Counted from the first letter of the stretch, positions 1 through 5,843 are shown. The stretch: DNA of 5,843 bases from Bacteroidales bacterium (GCA_030600625.1 JAUVLS010000102.1:1-5843), one strand, 5' to 3'. The notes: generated by a model from the sequence alone, not told the origin. A program made the numbers and translations.

Positions 1-1030
1 ACATACCAGCCATTGTTGCTAATAAAGCCTGTGCAGTACAAATATTTGAAGTAGCACGTTCGCGCTTAATGTGTTGCTCACGGGTTTGTAGAGCCATACG
101 CAAGGCAAGCTTATTTTGTGAATCCTTTGATATACCGATGAGTCGGCCGGGAATATTTCTTTTATATTTTTCTGAAGTTGCAAAATAACCTGCATGTGGA
201 CCTCCATATCCCATTGGAACTCCAAAACGTTGGCTTGTTCCTACCACTACATCAGCACCCCATTCTCCCGGAGGAGTTAATAGAACTAAGCTCATAATAT
301 CAGCAGCTACTGCAACTGCAGTTTCATTCTGATGTGCTTTAGCAACAAAATCTTTATAATCTTCAATTTTACCATCAGCAGCAGGATACTGAACAATAGC
401 ACCAAATATTTTATCGTTTAATTCAAGGTTTTTGTAATCACCTTTTACTATTTCAATACCTAAAGGAATTGCTCTTGTTTCAATTACATCAATAGTTTGT
501 GGAAATACATTATCATCAATAAAGAAAATATTTGTGCCTGCTTTAGCCTGAGCTCTTGGGCGTGCATTGAAAAGCATGATCATTGCTTCAGAAGCAGCAG
601 TAGCTTCATCTAGTAATGATGCATTTGCAAGTTCCATTCCTGTAAGATCCATTACAACAGTCTGGAAATTTAATAATGCTTCTAAACGACCCTGCGAAAT
701 TTCTGCCTGATATGGCGTATATGATGTATACCAACTTGGGTTTTCAAGAATATTTCGTTGAATAACAGCCGGTAAAATTGTATCGTAATAACCTAAGCCA
801 ATAAATGTTTTATAAAGCTTATTTTTTGATGCTATTTTTCGTAGCTTTTTTGAATACTCATATTCACTTAAACCATTTCCTAAATTTAACTCTTCGTTAA
901 AATGAACTGATTTAGGAACAGTTTTATCAATTAATTCATTCAAACTGGAAACACCAATTTTTTCCAACATTGTACTTATCTCATGATCTCTTGGACCAAT
1001 ATGACGTTGCATAAAGTTATCTAGTGCCAT
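1..1030 (-). CDS. gcvP: Glycine dehydrogenase (decarboxylating), P-protein of the glycine cleavage system, N-terminal part
   Basis: The P-protein uses pyridoxal phosphate to decarboxylate glycine and passes the aminomethyl group to the lipoyl arm of the H-protein (GcvH), feeding one-carbon units to tetrahydrofolate. The visible 343 codons cover about the first third of the roughly 950-residue long form; the 3' end lies beyond the left edge. Family blocks seen: RHIGP at residues 9-13, GLGYYDT at 78-84, [19 protein letters not shown] at 97-115, [18 protein letters not shown] at 129-146, [18 protein letters not shown] at 266-283 and [13 protein letters not shown] at 326-338. The RHIGP opening is typical of the single-chain enzyme, not the split GcvPA/GcvPB form. 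The PLP lysine is in the unseen C-terminal half. The ATG at 1028-1030 is the natural start; Met7 is a less likely alternative. No Shine-Dalgarno site precedes it, as is usual in Bacteroidota. The family call is secure. Confidence 0.96.
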   Translation of the reverse strand, partial: MALDNFMQRHIGPRDHEISTMLEKIGVSSLNELIDKTVPKSVHFNEELNLGNGLSEYEYSKKLRKIASKNKLYKTFIGLGYYDTILPAVIQRNILENPSWYTSYTPYQAEISQGRLEALLNFQTVVMDLTGMELANASLLDEATAASEAMIMLFNARPRAQAKAGTNIFFIDDNVFPQTIDVIETRAIPLGIEIVKGDYKNLELNDKIFGAIVQYPAADGKIEDYKDFVAKAHQNETAVAVAADIMSLVLLTPPGEWGADVVVGTSQRFGVPMGYGGPHAGYFATSEKYKRNIPGRLIGISKDSQNKLALRMALQTREQHIKRERATSNICTAQALLATMAGM

Positions 1031-1084
1031 ATTTTATTGTTTATTAAAATGTGTAAAATTTATAACTGTTTAATTTTTTCTTTT

Positions 1085-1115
1085 CAAAATTAAAAATAAG
1101 ATTAATGATTTAACA
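1085..1115 (-). promoter_or_regulatory. Candidate Bacteroidota-type promoter for gcvP
   Basis: Read on the minus strand, 1092-1085 is TAATTTTG, an exact match to the Bacteroidota -7 box TAnnTTTG. The matching -33 box (TTTG, expected near 1115-1112) is poor: the sequence there is TGTT. The predicted transcript would start near 1078 and have a leader of about 47 nt. In such AT-rich sequence a single box match can be chance, so this is tentative. Confidence 0.35.
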
Positions 1116-1198
1116 TTAAAAATGTCATATTATTCACGAATCGAGTATGTTATAAAACAACATATATTTATCATTGTTCAAGTTTAAAATTCAAATAA

Positions 1199-1834
1199 TT
1201 AAAAATAAGGATTTGTACTTTTTTCGTGAGCGATTGTTGAATTTTCCCCATGTCCTGAATACACTACTACATCACCATTTAAAGTGAAAAGTTTATCATT
1301 AATACTTGCAATTAAAGTATCATAGTCGCCACCGGGAAGATCTGTTCTTCCAATACCACCTTTAAACAATACATCACCAACAATTACAAATTGTTCCTTC
1401 TCGTTATACAAAGCAATACTTCCTGGCGAATGTCCCGGAACATGTTTAACCTTTAGGATGGTATTCCCAAATTTAATTTCATCGCCTTCATTTACAAACT
1501 GACTTGGGGTTGGTGGTTCCTGAATATTAAACCCAAATGCCATAGCCATATCGTTTGAACGTTCAAGTAATGGCATATCCTCTTTATGAGCAATTGAAAG
1601 AACGTTATACTTATCAACTAAATAGGCATTCCCCATTATGTGATCGATATGGCAATGAGTGTTTATAATTAATTTTAAAGTCAGGTTATTCTCGGTAATA
1701 TAAGTATCTAATTCTTTAAACTCATGCTCTTCGTTACAACCTGCATCTATTATAATACATTCATTAGATTCGTCGTAAAGCAAAAAAGTATTTTCCTGGA
1801 ACGGGTTAAATACAAATACTTTAATTTTTGTCAT
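1199..1834 (-). CDS. MBL-fold hydrolase, GloC/YcbL-like type II glyoxalase
   Basis: This is a cytoplasmic metallo-beta-lactamase-fold thioesterase of 211 residues. The full two-metal ligand set is visible: the THCHIDH motif gives His60, His62, Asp64 and His65; GHSPGS gives His135; GDVLFKGGIGRTD gives Asp154; SGHG gives His195. The GDVLFKGGIGRTD block, the GD-dyad region after it and the NPYF tail closely resemble E. coli GloC (YcbL, about 215 residues). GloC hydrolyses S-lactoylglutathione in the methylglyoxal pathway. Classical GloB is longer because of an added C-terminal substrate-binding domain, absent here. The true substrate is uncertain, as many Bacteroidota lack glutathione; another thioester is plausible. 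There is no signal peptide. It lies 168 bp upstream of gcvP and 240 bp downstream of pcm on the same strand. The ATG at 1832-1834 is the only reasonable start. Confidence 0.9.
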   Translation of the reverse strand: MTKIKVFVFNPFQENTFLLYDESNECIIIDAGCNEEHEFKELDTYITENNLTLKLIINTHCHIDHIMGNAYLVDKYNVLSIAHKEDMPLLERSNDMAMAFGFNIQEPPTPSQFVNEGDEIKFGNTILKVKHVPGHSPGSIALYNEKEQFVIVGDVLFKGGIGRTDLPGGDYDTLIASINDKLFTLNGDVVVYSGHGENSTIAHEKSTNPYF

Positions 1835-1848
1835 TATTATTATTATTA
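1833..1848. repeat. (ATT)5 trinucleotide tract overlapping the MBL hydrolase start codon
   Basis: Five ATT units plus one A run from the start codon into the leader. On the coding strand this reads as consecutive TAA triplets merging into the ATG. In the frame of the gene the upstream codons are ATA, so a change in copy number would alter leader length without changing the frame. Confidence 0.8.
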
Positions 1849-1904
1849 CTAGCTCTGATGTAATATATTGTGGTTTTTTATAAATTATTATCTAATTATC
1901 AATA

Positions 1905-2023
1905 TTTTTATTTGGAATGATGCCTGCCTGTCGGCAGACAAGGATAACTGGAATACTGGAAAGCATAAATCCTTTTCCAACACTCCATTATTCCAGCATT
2001 CTATTGTTCATTTCAAATTAAAA
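1905..2023. repeat. Intergenic inverted-repeat element with octamer-repeat arms
   Basis: The ends 1905-1920 and 2008-2023 are inverted copies matching at 14 of 16 positions. Inside, 1940-1963 holds three octamers (AAGGATAA, CTGGAATA, CTGGAAAG) and 1973-2012 holds five octamers in the complementary sense (TTTTCCAA, CACTCCAT, TATTCCAG, CATTCTAT, TGTTCATT). CTGGAATA and TATTCCAG are near-complementary, so the arms can fold into an imperfect stem of about 20 bp around the loop near 1964-1971. The left side also contains a GC-rich palindromic block at 1921-1943. No ORF is present. This could be a REP- or MITE-like interspersed repeat, or structured 3' RNA of pcm; no T-run follows the stem on either strand, so it is not a classical terminator. 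It fills most of the 240-bp gap between the MBL gene and pcm. Confidence 0.65.
1921..1943. repeat. GC-rich alternating palindrome within the inverted-repeat element
   Basis: The block contains TGCC (1925-1928), TGTC (1929-1932), GGCA (1933-1936) and GACA (1937-1940). The first pairs with the third and the second with the fourth, giving two mutually exclusive hairpins. The first extends to a 5-bp stem, CTGCC at 1924-1928 with GGCAG at 1933-1937 around a TGTC tetraloop. Its base composition is far more GC-rich than the surrounding intergenic DNA. Confidence 0.7.
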
Positions 2024-2074
2024 CCTTCATAACTTTAACCACAATACTTTATAACATAGCCTTATTATTTAAAA

Positions 2075-2716
2075 TTATTGTTTACCTTTTAACATAGGCA
2101 CAAAAGCAAAATACCCATGTTCTAATTCTTTGTACTCATCTTCATCTATACGATCAATTGTCATCATTACTTGCCCACTACCACCTCCTACAGGAACTAC
2201 CATTCTTCCACCTATTTTTAACTGTTTTAATAATTCTTTTGGTATCTCGGAAGCTCCAGCGGTTATTATGATTTTATCGAAAGGACTAAACTTAGGTTGA
2301 CCTAAATAACCATCGCCATAAAAAAAATATGGTTTATATCCCATTTCTGTAAGCAAAGCCCTTGATCTAAGATAAAGCTCACGATGACGTTCAATGGTAT
2401 AAACCTTGGCCCCGAGTTCAAGTAAAATAGCACATTGATATCCGGAACCTGTTCCTATTTCCAGTATTTTATCGTGTTTTTTAACTTGCAAAAGTTCTGT
2501 TTGGAAAGCAACAGTATAAGGCTGCGAAATTGTTTGTCCAGCTCCAATAGGAAAAGCCTGATCACGATAAGCAAACTCAATAAATCCACTGTCCATAAAA
2601 TTATGACGAGGAACTTTTCCTATTGCTTCAAGTATTCTTTTATCTTTTATACCCTTTTCCGAGATTGTATCAACAAGCTTTTTCCGCAATCCTTTGTGTC
2701 GGTATGAATCAGTCAT
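2075..2716 (-). CDS. pcm: Protein-L-isoaspartate O-methyltransferase
   Basis: Pcm uses S-adenosylmethionine to methylate isoaspartyl residues formed by ageing of proteins, starting their repair to normal aspartate in the cytoplasm. The 213-residue length fits the usual 205-220. Family blocks in order: KVPRHNF at 34-40, AYRDQAFPIGAGQTISQPY at 49-67 (the substrate-side GQTISQP signature), LEIGTGSGYQ at 85-94 (SAM motif I), the acidic ribose-binding Glu of TIER at 107-110, GDGYLGQ at 134-140, FDKIIITAGA at 146-155 and LLKQLKIGGRMVVPVG at 162-177. No key residue appears missing. There is no signal peptide. A strong candidate promoter lies just upstream, and the gene is divergent from the Gfo/Idh/MocA-like gene. 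The start at 2714-2716 gives the standard N-terminus and follows a leader of about 27 nt. Confidence 0.96.
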   Translation of the reverse strand: MTDSYRHKGLRKKLVDTISEKGIKDKRILEAIGKVPRHNFMDSGFIEFAYRDQAFPIGAGQTISQPYTVAFQTELLQVKKHDKILEIGTGSGYQCAILLELGAKVYTIERHRELYLRSRALLTEMGYKPYFFYGDGYLGQPKFSPFDKIIITAGASEIPKELLKQLKIGGRMVVPVGGGSGQVMMTIDRIDEDEYKELEHGYFAFVPMLKGKQ

Positions 2717-2749
2717 TTACGAAATTGGTCAATAATAAAATAGTTCTCG

Positions 2750-2781
2750 CAAATATAACAGAACAATTCACAATTATCAAA
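2750..2781 (-). promoter_or_regulatory. Bacteroidota-type promoter for pcm
   Basis: On the minus strand, TTTG (2781-2778) is followed after 20 nt by TATATTTG (2757-2750). Both match the Bacteroidota consensus TTTG / TAnnTTTG exactly, with normal spacing. Transcription would start near 2743, leaving a leader of about 27 nt before the pcm ATG. An A-rich stretch lies just upstream of the -33 box and could act as an UP-like element. Confidence 0.7.
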
Positions 2782-2841
2782 GAAGACAAAATAATATTTT
2801 TTTTACTGCAACAAGATAAAATAATACACAAAACACATTAG

Positions 2842-2916
2842 TTATTAACCTTTTATCATTTTCAATTTGATAATGGTTCTTCGCTTTTCAGGTTATCAAC
2901 ATAATTTGGTTAATAA
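2842..2916. promoter_or_regulatory. Nested competing inverted repeats in the divergent intergenic region
   Basis: An outer perfect 9-bp inverted repeat joins TTATTAACC (2842-2850) to GGTTAATAA (2908-2916). An inner hairpin joins AACC plus TTATCA (2847-2850, 2853-2858) to TGATAA plus GGTT (2868-2873, 2875-2878). The AACC bases are used by both, so the two folds exclude each other. The block lies upstream of both predicted promoters, so an operator for a dimeric regulator of either gene is as likely as an RNA structure. Short AT-rich palindromes also arise by chance. Confidence 0.35.
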
Positions 2917-2934
2917 ATAGGCCTAGTGAACTGT

Positions 2935-2963
2935 ATTGTAATTTTTTAAAAGAATTAAGTTTG
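2935..2963 (+). promoter_or_regulatory. Candidate Bacteroidota-type promoter for the Gfo/Idh/MocA-like gene
   Basis: TAAGTTTG at 2956-2963 matches the TAnnTTTG -7 box exactly. ATTG at 2935-2938 could serve as the -33 box (TTG core) with a 17-nt spacer, at the short end of the accepted range. Transcription would start near 2970, giving a very short leader of about 12 nt before the ATG at 2983. Confidence 0.5.
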
Positions 2964-2982
2964 TATAAACAATAAATATATT

Positions 2983-3897
2983 ATGAAAATAGGACTGATT
3001 GGAATCAATACTTTAAATCAAGAGGAACATTTCAAATTAATACACGAGATATTACACAAAAATCTATATGGAATTTTCTCGCATTCTGAAGAAATTATGC
3101 CAATTAGTGCGAAATATAATATTAAACTTTTTCAATCAACAAATGAATTATTTGAAAAGGTTGATGCTGTTTATTTTGCCAACTCTTTAAAACCAAATTT
3201 CGATTTTGCGATAAATGCCCTTAAAAAATCTTGTCATCTATTTATAGAAGATGTATCAATGCTTACTTTTGATGAGGTAAAACTGCTATATAAAGTTGCT
3301 TTCGAAGCAAGAACAAAAGTCCAGTTAAAACTCACAAAATCTTTCTCCCCTGAATATATCGAGGTAAAAGATTATTTATCAGAACCAAAGTTTATTGAAA
3401 TAAACAATAATTTTTCAAAATTTCTCAGGTATGATGATTATTTCTCTGAAATTTTAAACAATCTGTATTTTGCAAATCAAAGTATTAATTCTGCAGTAAA
3501 AAAGTTTTCATCATTAGCTTTACCTATCGATAATAATCATTTTAGTTTAGTAAATGTTCGGTTAGATTATGATAATGGAGCAATCGTAAATATGAAATTT
3601 AATAATATAGCCAACGAGGATGAAAGTTCAATAACTTTTCATGAAAAAGACAGGATGGTTCATATTAATTTTGGGAAACATTCTGCAACAGCACATAAAT
3701 TTGTTGAAGGGCAAATAACCAGGCAAGAGTTTAACATACCTAACAAAACGGCATTTAGTATTGAAATAATAAATTTTATTAATACATGCAAAAACCCGGA
3801 TATTCAAAATATATCAGAATCGCCAACCGTACTTAAAATTGTTGAATTGACTCACAATATCAAAGAACGATTAATTCAATCATCCCAACCAGTTTAA
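2983..3897 (+). CDS. Divergent Gfo/Idh/MocA-fold protein, probably lacking oxidoreductase activity
   Basis: The 304-residue protein follows the Gfo/Idh/MocA plan: an N-terminal Rossmann half (about residues 1-118) and a C-terminal alpha/beta half opened by a stretch like YLSEPKFIEI (131-140), with a late INFINTCKNP helix (263-272). Key motifs are eroded. The glycine loop, usually GxGxxG, keeps only Gly7, with Asn9 and Asn12 at the other two positions. The EKP motif, whose lysine is catalytic, reads E89-D90-V91. The segment that normally carries the catalytic D-x3-H (around 150-168) has no histidine. Family membership rests on overall layout and is inferred. A scaffold, sensor or altered-substrate role is possible. 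The closest relatives may be the Bacteroidota Gfo/Idh/MocA proteins with an intact EKP motif. It precedes the sugar transferase by 121 bp on the same strand. No signal peptide or membrane segment is seen. Confidence 0.72.
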   Translation: MKIGLIGINTLNQEEHFKLIHEILHKNLYGIFSHSEEIMPISAKYNIKLFQSTNELFEKVDAVYFANSLKPNFDFAINALKKSCHLFIEDVSMLTFDEVKLLYKVAFEARTKVQLKLTKSFSPEYIEVKDYLSEPKFIEINNNFSKFLRYDDYFSEILNNLYFANQSINSAVKKFSSLALPIDNNHFSLVNVRLDYDNGAIVNMKFNNIANEDESSITFHEKDRMVHINFGKHSATAHKFVEGQITRQEFNIPNKTAFSIEIINFINTCKNPDIQNISESPTVLKIVELTHNIKERLIQSSQPV

Positions 3898-4018
3898 GTT
3901 ACAACACATTATCAGCGGATAGTAATTAAATTGCTTTTTTATTAAGGTAACCTTTACAACAAATTTATTTCTTTTACGTTTTAAATATTACTCTTTTTGT
4001 TAGCCAACTATACATTAG

Positions 4019-5434
4019 ATGAATAAACACTTACACACTTTTAAATATCTTTTTTTTGATTTTCTAACGGCAATTATTAGTTGGACCTCATTTTATATTT
4101 ACAGAAAAACATATATAGAGCCTTTAAAATTGGGATATGAAATACCTATCGAGCTTACACACAAATATTATCTGGGCATACTTATTATTCCTCTATTTTG
4201 GATTTTTCTATATTATTTAAGTGGGTATTATAAAGATATTTATAGAAAATCCAGATTAAAAGAACTTGCCCAAACATTTTTTACAATTTTATTGGGATCA
4301 ATAATTATATTTTTCACTTTGTTACTTGATGACCAGATACTTAACTACAAGCATTATTATAAATTATTTTCATCATTGGTATTAATACAATTTGTAGCCA
4401 CGTACATTCCAAGGTTAATAATTACTTCCATTACAAATCATAAAGTTCATAGCCGTAAAATTGGGTTCAACACTATTATAATTGGAGGGAATAGGAAAGC
4501 AGTAGAAATATACCGTGAAATTGAAAGCCAGCCACGATCAGTCGGGAATAAGTTTGTTGGATTTATAAGTATTGTTGAAAAAGAAAAATATTTATTAGAA
4601 AAACATTTAAATAAACTAGGCCATTTAAAAGATATTAGAAAAATTATCGACAAGTTTAAGATAGAAGAAGTTATTATTGCTTTAGAATATACAGAACACA
4701 AAGAAATTGAGAAAATAATTAATTGTTTAGATGATAAAAATGTTGAAATTAAAGTCATTGCAAGTATGTACGATATATTGACCGGTAAAGTAAAAATGGC
4801 ACATATTTACAGTACTCCGCTTATTCTAATTACACATAGCTTAATGCCTACATGGCAGCAAGGAGCTAAACAATTAATCGATATTAGCTTATCTCTTTTT
4901 GCACTCATCGTTTCCTCTCCTATATTTATATTTCTTGCAATAGGTATAAAACTGACATCAAAAGGGCCTGTATTTTACAGTCATGAACGAATCGGACAAT
5001 TCGGCAAACCTTTTATATTGTATAAATTTAGATCGATGTATATTGATGCCGAAAAAAACGGCCCTGCTCTATCTTCAAAAAATGATAACAGGATTACTCC
5101 TTTTGGTAAGTTTATGCGAAAATCCAAACTTGATGAATTGCCAAATTTTTATAACGTTCTAAAAGGTGATATGTCGTTGGTTGGACCAAGACCCGAAAGA
5201 AAATATTATATTGATCAAATCATAGAAAAAGCTCCTCATTACTTACATCTACAGAAAATTAAACCGGGTATTACTTCCTGGGGCCAGGTTAAATATGGAT
5301 ATGCTGAAAATGTTGAACAAATGATAACCCGTCTTAAGTATGATATTCTTTATATTGAAAACATGTCGGTATATGTTGATTTTAAAATAATGATTTACAC
5401 CATTTTAATAATACTGAAAGGAAGACATATTTAG
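4019..5434 (+). CDS. Polyprenyl glycosylphosphotransferase (WcaJ-like sugar transferase)
   Basis: This inner-membrane enzyme transfers a sugar-1-phosphate from a nucleotide sugar to undecaprenyl phosphate, the first step of exopolysaccharide, O-antigen or glycoprotein-glycan assembly. The 471 residues match the large WcaJ-type form. Four N-terminal membrane helices are visible (about 8-27, 50-69, 84-103, 113-132). A Rossmann-like CoA_binding_3-type domain follows, from NTIIIGGNRKAVEIYREI (151-168) to about 255. Then comes the catalytic bacterial sugar transferase domain, with a membrane-inserted helix at about 286-311, GPVFYSHERIGQFGKPF (316-332), YKFRSM (335-340), the LDELPNFYNVLKGDMSLVGPRPE block (371-393) and KPGITSWGQV (415-424). 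Asp372-Glu373 is the expected catalytic dyad and Pro390-Arg391-Pro392 the conserved PRP. All motifs are intact. The sugar cannot be told from sequence. The promoter upstream is weak, so it may be read through from the preceding gene. Confidence 0.95.
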   Translation: MNKHLHTFKYLFFDFLTAIISWTSFYIYRKTYIEPLKLGYEIPIELTHKYYLGILIIPLFWIFLYYLSGYYKDIYRKSRLKELAQTFFTILLGSIIIFFTLLLDDQILNYKHYYKLFSSLVLIQFVATYIPRLIITSITNHKVHSRKIGFNTIIIGGNRKAVEIYREIESQPRSVGNKFVGFISIVEKEKYLLEKHLNKLGHLKDIRKIIDKFKIEEVIIALEYTEHKEIEKIINCLDDKNVEIKVIASMYDILTGKVKMAHIYSTPLILITHSLMPTWQQGAKQLIDISLSLFALIVSSPIFIFLAIGIKLTSKGPVFYSHERIGQFGKPFILYKFRSMYIDAEKNGPALSSKNDNRITPFGKFMRKSKLDELPNFYNVLKGDMSLVGPRPERKYYIDQIIEKAPHYLHLQKIKPGITSWGQVKYGYAENVEQMITRLKYDILYIENMSVYVDFKIMIYTILIILKGRHI

Positions 5435-5515
5435 CCTGAGTTATTCTTACCATAGCACAAAACTGCAAACAAATCTAAAATAAACATTAATCGGTCAACT
5501 CTATTTAGGGATTGT

Positions 5516-5723
5516 CAAATAATGAATATCGAACACTGAATATTGAATGTAGAATTAAATCTATTGTCATCCTTAATAAATTAGGAAACAATCTCGATTT
5601 ATGTTAATTGCATAAAATCAGCAATTTAAGTCAAAAATCTATTTTTTAATGCAAATACCAAAACATGGAGAATATGAAACATTTCATTATTCGTCATTCG
5701 TTAATCGATATTCGATATTTTTG
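5516..5723. repeat. Intergenic inverted-repeat element with heptamer-repeat arms
   Basis: The left arm, 5524-5558, is five tandem heptamers: GAATATC, GAACACT, GAATATT, GAATGTA, GAATTAA. The right arm, 5713-5679 read on the minus strand, is again five: GATATC-type units GAATATC, GATTAAC, GAATGAC, GAATAAT, GAAATGT. Arms thus face each other across about 120 bp of AT-rich spacer with no ORF. CAAAT at 5516 and CAAAAATATC on the minus strand at the far end extend the similarity outward. The element lies between the convergent ends of the sugar transferase and the ThpR-like gene and stops 3 bp short of the latter's stop codon. It could be a MITE-like interspersed repeat or a bidirectional 3'-end structure; no classical hairpin-plus-T-run terminator is seen. 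Apart from this element the 292-bp gap holds nothing I can recognise. Confidence 0.65.
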
Positions 5724-5726
5724 AAT

Positions 5727-5843
5727 TTATGAATCACGCAAATAGTTTAAAGGAAACTTTTTTAATACTTCATATACAGGTCCTTTAGGTGTAAGTTTGC
5801 TTTCATAAAATATTACTTCATTAATACTAAAATTTTGAACCTC
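5727..5843 (-). CDS. thpR: C-terminal end of a probable RNA 2',3'-cyclic 3'-phosphodiesterase (2H family)
   Basis: Only the last 38 codons and the TAA stop (5729-5727) are in the window; the gene continues past the right edge. The residues include FSINEVIFYESKL, then TPKGPVYEVLKKFPL, followed by a short tail. This is the usual closing pattern of ThpR/LigT-type 2H phosphoesterases: a strand ending in Leu/Phe-Tyr-Glu-Ser, a Pro-x-Gly-Pro-x-Tyr turn, then a final strand with Phe-Pro-Leu. ThpR hydrolyses 2',3'-cyclic phosphate ends of RNA. The two HxT/S catalytic motifs, which would settle the call, lie outside the window. It converges on the sugar transferase across the heptamer inverted-repeat element. 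Confidence 0.6.
   Translation of the reverse strand, partial: EVQNFSINEVIFYESKLTPKGPVYEVLKKFPLNYLRDS

Noticed and set aside
19..225. Minus-strand ORF of 68 codons at the left end
   Set aside because: It lies in another frame of the same strand as gcvP, whose conserved motifs clearly occupy this DNA.
1031..1198. Glycine riboswitch upstream of gcvP
   Set aside because: The 168-bp gap is almost entirely A/T with no conserved glycine-aptamer helices or GC-rich stems.
1905..2023. Intrinsic terminator for pcm
   Set aside because: A long imperfect stem can form, but no T-run follows on the transcribed strand and the arms are tandem octamers, which fits a repeat element better.
2435..2841. Two overlapping plus-strand ORFs (2435-2707 and 2623-2841)
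   Set aside because: They run antisense through pcm and its promoter, show no recognisable motif, and have composition expected from the complement of an AT-rich gene.
3943..3954. Small palindrome AAGGTAACCTT after the Gfo/Idh/MocA-like gene, considered as a terminator
   Set aside because: The stem is only four pairs and no T-run follows, so terminator function is not supported.
3953..3982. Possible promoter for the sugar transferase (TTTA, 18 nt, TACGTTTT)
   Set aside because: Each box has one mismatch to TTTG / TAnnTTTG, and such matches are common by chance in this AT-rich gap.
4447..4758. Minus-strand ORF of 103 codons inside the sugar transferase
   Set aside because: It is antisense to the well-conserved Rossmann-like domain and its serine/isoleucine-rich translation is typical of a shadow frame.
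5516..5723. CRISPR array or phage attachment site
   Set aside because: The units are 7 bases long without unique spacers and there is no nearby cas gene, integrase or tRNA.

Overview
The window looks like chromosomal DNA from a member of the Bacteroidota, most likely the Bacteroidales/Marinilabiliales side. Four things point there: strongly AT-rich sequence, no purine-rich Shine-Dalgarno sites ahead of the starts, two exact matches to the Bacteroidota -7 promoter box (TAnnTTTG) in the divergent region, and proteins with a Bacteroidota flavour, especially the long-form glycine dehydrogenase and the polyprenyl sugar transferase. The exact genus cannot be told from this stretch.

Layout. On the minus strand, from left to right: the 5' third of gcvP (glycine cleavage P-protein, cut by the left edge), a compact MBL-fold thioesterase of the GloC/YcbL type, and pcm (protein-L-isoaspartate O-methyltransferase). 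A divergent promoter region of about 270 bp separates pcm from two plus-strand genes: a very divergent Gfo/Idh/MocA-fold protein and a membrane-bound sugar transferase that starts exopolysaccharide or glycan assembly on undecaprenyl phosphate. At the right edge the last 38 codons of a minus-strand gene are visible, and they look like the C-terminus of RNA 2',3'-cyclic phosphodiesterase (ThpR).

How the genes fit together. The minus-strand genes are housekeeping functions (glycine catabolism and one-carbon supply, thioester hydrolysis, protein repair) and need not form one operon, since the gaps are 168 and 240 bp. The two plus-strand genes could form a small surface-polysaccharide unit. The first looks like an oxidoreductase fold that has lost its cofactor loop and catalytic motifs, so a structural or regulatory role beside the sugar transferase is possible.

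Non-coding structure. Two intergenic gaps carry inverted-repeat elements whose arms are built from short degenerate tandem units: octamers around TATTCCAG between the MBL gene and pcm, and heptamers around GAATATC between the sugar transferase and thpR. The first also holds a GC-rich alternating palindrome. These, and the degenerate Gfo/Idh/MocA protein, are the parts most worth a second look. I found no CRISPR array, RNA gene, transposase, phage gene or recognisable defence system.
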